From Stenotrophomonas rhizophila (GTDB taxonomy: Bacteria; Pseudomonadota; Gammaproteobacteria; Xanthomonadales; Xanthomonadaceae): a stretch of DNA of 64,000 nt. A program made the translations under genes and the position numbers. Under the pieces are notes generated by a model. It had not been told where the DNA came from. It made no database searches and saw only the letters and a program-made list of their open reading frames with translations. Below, piece by piece: positions 62,043 to 64,000 of the stretch (position 1 is its first letter; each line of letters begins with the position of its first letter). The stretch spans positions 3,531,501 through 3,595,500 of the forward strand of contig NZ_CP016294.1 of NCBI RefSeq assembly GCF_001704155.1, in the 5' to 3' direction.

Positions 62043-62783
62043 ATGAATGCCACCGTCTCCCCCCGTTCCAACACCGCGCTGGTCTTCGGCGGCTCCCGTG
62101 GCATTGGTGCCGCCATTGCCAGGCGGCTGGCCCGTGAGGGTCATCCCGTGGCGCTGACCTTCGTCTCCCAGCCTGAGAAAGCCGCCGCGGTGGTCGCCTC
62201 GATCCAGGCCGACGGCGGCCAAGCCATCGCCCTGCAGGCGGACAGCGCCGATGCGCAGGCCATCGCGTCAGCGGTCAAACAAGCAGTGGACACCTTTGGC
62301 CCGCTGCAGGTGGCGGCGGTCAATGCCGGCATCTACCGGGGCAGCCCGCTGGCCGACTTTCCCACCGACCTGCTGGACCGGATGCTGGCCGTGAACGTGC
62401 GTGGCGTGTTCCTCGCCGTGCAGGCCGCCGCCGCTGCCATGAACGATGGCGGGCGCCTGATCACCATCGGCAGCAACACCGCCGTGCGCAGCGGTGCGGT
62501 CGGCAGCAGCGTCTATGCGATGACCAAGTCCGCCGTGGCCACGCTGGTGCGCGAACTGGCGCTGGACCTGGCGCCGCGCCGGATCACGATCAACAACATC
62601 CAGCCCGGACCGATCGCCACCGACATCACCGCCGACTTCGTCGACCAGCTGGTGCAGCGCAACCCGCTTGGCCGGGTCGGCCAGCCCGATGAAGTCGCAG
62701 GACTCACCGCCTGGCTTGCCAGCCATGAAGCGGCCTACATGACCGGTTCCAGCCTGACCATCGATGGCGGCTGGGCCATCTGA
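62043..62783 (+). CDS. SDR-family oxidoreductase
   Basis: 246-aa NAD(P)-dependent reductase with the classical TGxxxGIG-type loop FGGSRGIGAAIARRL, VNAGIYRG, Ser in LITIGSNTAV and active site YAMTK (Tyr158, Lys162). The basic residue context after strand 2 is unremarkable, so cofactor choice is unclear. C-terminal MTGSSLTIDGGWAI. First of three plus-strand genes (SDR, alpha/beta hydrolase, Ohr/OsmC) likely forming an operon divergent from the OmpR/EnvZ-like pair. Substrate unknown. Confidence 0.9.
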   Translation: MNATVSPRSNTALVFGGSRGIGAAIARRLAREGHPVALTFVSQPEKAAAVVASIQADGGQAIALQADSADAQAIASAVKQAVDTFGPLQVAAVNAGIYRGSPLADFPTDLLDRMLAVNVRGVFLAVQAAAAAMNDGGRLITIGSNTAVRSGAVGSSVYAMTKSAVATLVRELALDLAPRRITINNIQPGPIATDITADFVDQLVQRNPLGRVGQPDEVAGLTAWLASHEAAYMTGSSLTIDGGWAI

Positions 62784-62801
62784 ACGTCAACGGAGAGCAC
62801 C

Positions 62802-63857
62802 ATGCACACCCCTTCTTCTTTCCCGCTGTCCCATTCGCCGCGGTCGTTCGGCGCCTCCCTGCTGGGCATGGCGATGGCCCTGGCGGCCTCTGCATCCGCC
62901 ATCGCATCACCTGCCCTGCCCGTCCCTGCGCCGACGGTGGCGGTCGCACACGCGCCGCCCGCGCTGGAGGCGAACAAGCATGTCGTCGCTGGCGACCTGG
63001 ACGTGGCCTACGCCGAGCTGGGCCCCGCCGACGGCGAGGTGGTCGTACTGCTGCACGGCTGGCCCTATGACATCAATGCCTATGCCGAGGTCGCGCCGCA
63101 GCTGGCGGCCAAGGGTTACCGGGTGATCGTGCCGCACCTGCGTGGCTATGGCAGCACCCGCTTCCTGTCGGCGCAGACGCCGCGCAATGGTGAACCGGCG
63201 GCGCTTGCTTCCGATGTGCTGAACCTGCTTGATGCCCTGCACATCCCGCGCGCCAACCTGGCCGGCTTCGACTGGGGCGCACGCTCGGCCGACATCGTTG
63301 CCGCGCTGTGGCCGGAACGGGTCAAGTCGCTGGTCTCGGTCAGCGGCTATCTCATCGGCAGCCAGGAAGCCGGCAAGACGCCGCTGCCGCCGCAGGCCGA
63401 ACTGCAGTGGTGGTACCAGTTCTACTTCGCCACCGATCGCGGCGAGGCCGGTTACGCACGCTACACGCACGACTTCGCCCGCCAGATCTGGCAGCTGGCC
63501 TCGCCGCAGTGGCGCTTCGACGATGCCACGTTCGCGCGCAGCGCCGCCGCGTTCGACAACCCCGACCACGTGGCCATCGTCGTGCACAACTACCGCTGGC
63601 GCCTGGGCCTGGCCGACGGCGAGCCGAAGTACGCCGCGCTGGAGCAGCGGCTGGCGCAGGCGCCGAGCATCGGCGTCCCGACCATCACCTTGGAGGGCGA
63701 TGCCAATGGCGCGCCGCACCCCAAGCCCGAGGCCTATGCCGCCAAGTTCACCGGGCCTTATGAGCATCGCCTGCTGCAGGGCGGCGTGGGCCACAACCCG
63801 CCGCAGGAAGCACCGCAGGCGTTCGTCCAGGCGGTAATCGACGCCGCTGCACTCTGA
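62802..63857 (+). CDS. Exported alpha/beta hydrolase, epoxide hydrolase/haloalkane dehalogenase-like
   Basis: 351-aa protein with a signal peptide (to about residue 35, ASAIA-SPA). The alpha/beta core has the oxyanion motif VVLLHGWPYD, the nucleophile elbow NLAGFDWGARSADIV with Asp rather than Ser, and catalytic His in LLQGGVGHNPPQEAP. Asp nucleophiles are typical of epoxide hydrolases and dehalogenases. Cap domain contains WWYQFYFATDRGEAGY. It lies 18 bp after the SDR gene and 33 bp before an Ohr/OsmC gene. Confidence 0.9.
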   Translation: MHTPSSFPLSHSPRSFGASLLGMAMALAASASAIASPALPVPAPTVAVAHAPPALEANKHVVAGDLDVAYAELGPADGEVVVLLHGWPYDINAYAEVAPQLAAKGYRVIVPHLRGYGSTRFLSAQTPRNGEPAALASDVLNLLDALHIPRANLAGFDWGARSADIVAALWPERVKSLVSVSGYLIGSQEAGKTPLPPQAELQWWYQFYFATDRGEAGYARYTHDFARQIWQLASPQWRFDDATFARSAAAFDNPDHVAIVVHNYRWRLGLADGEPKYAALEQRLAQAPSIGVPTITLEGDANGAPHPKPEAYAAKFTGPYEHRLLQGGVGHNPPQEAPQAFVQAVIDAAAL

Positions 63858-63890
63858 TCCGCCCCCTTCATCCATACCGAGGCAATCCCC

Positions 63891-64000
63891 ATGAATGCAA
63901 TCGACAAGGTTCTGTACACCGGCAAGACCCACACCGTCGGCGGTCGCGCCGGACGCGCGTACAGCGACGACGGCCAACTGGATATCGCGCTGTCCCCGCC
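63891..64000 (+). CDS. Organic hydroperoxide resistance (Ohr/OsmC) protein, 5' part
   Basis: Only 36 codons are in the window; the frame is open at the edge. MNAIDKVLYTGKTHTVGGRA and the following GRAYSDDGQLDIALSPP match the start of Ohr-type OsmC proteins, thiol peroxidases that reduce organic hydroperoxides. The catalytic cysteines would lie outside. It ends the SDR-hydrolase run. Confidence 0.85.
   Translation, partial: MNAIDKVLYTGKTHTVGGRAGRAYSDDGQLDIALSP

Overview
The window is GC-rich, gene-dense chromosomal DNA from a gammaproteobacterium of the Xanthomonadaceae, most likely Stenotrophomonas (S. maltophilia group or a close relative). Three things point there: the left end has the tolC-pcm-TetR/MFP order known from the S. 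maltophilia smeOP locus; short palindromic repeats opening with GTAG, typical of Stenotrophomonas REP elements, sit between (and once inside) genes; and the LPS, malic enzyme and monothiol-glutaredoxin fusion genes look xanthomonad. I see no rRNA, tRNA, IS element, prophage or CRISPR array. The first and last genes run off the window.

Layout. 1-4.1 kb: divergent smeO / smeRo-pcm-tolC efflux locus around a duplicated operator. 4.1-9.0 kb: envelope genes (waaA, lpxL, an O-antigen ligase-like protein, a GT4 glycosyltransferase, a zinc-finger protein). 9.4-12.7 kb: a large secreted GH92 mannosidase. 13.1-18.4 kb: malic enzyme, the C4-dicarboxylate carrier dctA and a divergent OprP-type porin, followed by a hybrid sensor kinase (18.4-21.1 kb). 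21.1-23.7 kb: a small accessory patch with lower GC, repeats, a SymE-like toxin gene and two orphan genes, lying between that kinase and a LuxR-type response regulator. 24.5-31.1 kb: a second carboxylate module (binding protein, TctE/TctD-like two-component pair, porin, CitMHS transporter, PhbB-like SDR). 31.2-36.1 kb: TonB receptor, QEGLA-motif protein and an Xre/RES toxin-antitoxin pair. 36.1-42.6 kb: rsgA, an alaA-SGNH-methyltransferase-membrane protein run, a polysaccharide deacetylase, a Grx/IscA-like/rhodanese fusion and DUF924. 42.8-50.4 kb: paired amidohydrolases, an HCCA isomerase-like protein, DegV, L,D-transpeptidase, M23 peptidase and a RIO kinase. 50.4-52.7 kb: the formaldehyde operon frmR-adhC-fghA with its operator. 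52.8-64 kb: CDF transporter, PAS hybrid kinase, AraC regulator, small proteins, GH43, an OmpR/EnvZ-type pair, SDR, alpha/beta hydrolase and the start of an Ohr/OsmC gene.

How the genes work together: the two carboxylate modules each join an outer-membrane porin, an inner-membrane carrier and a sensor kinase; malic enzyme next to dctA links uptake to central metabolism. The most unusual items are the SymE-like gene with a leader that could fold in two exclusive ways, the repeat-rich patch around it, the PhbB-like SDR lacking the catalytic tyrosine, the three-domain glutaredoxin, and REP-derived sequence inside the M23 peptidase coding region.
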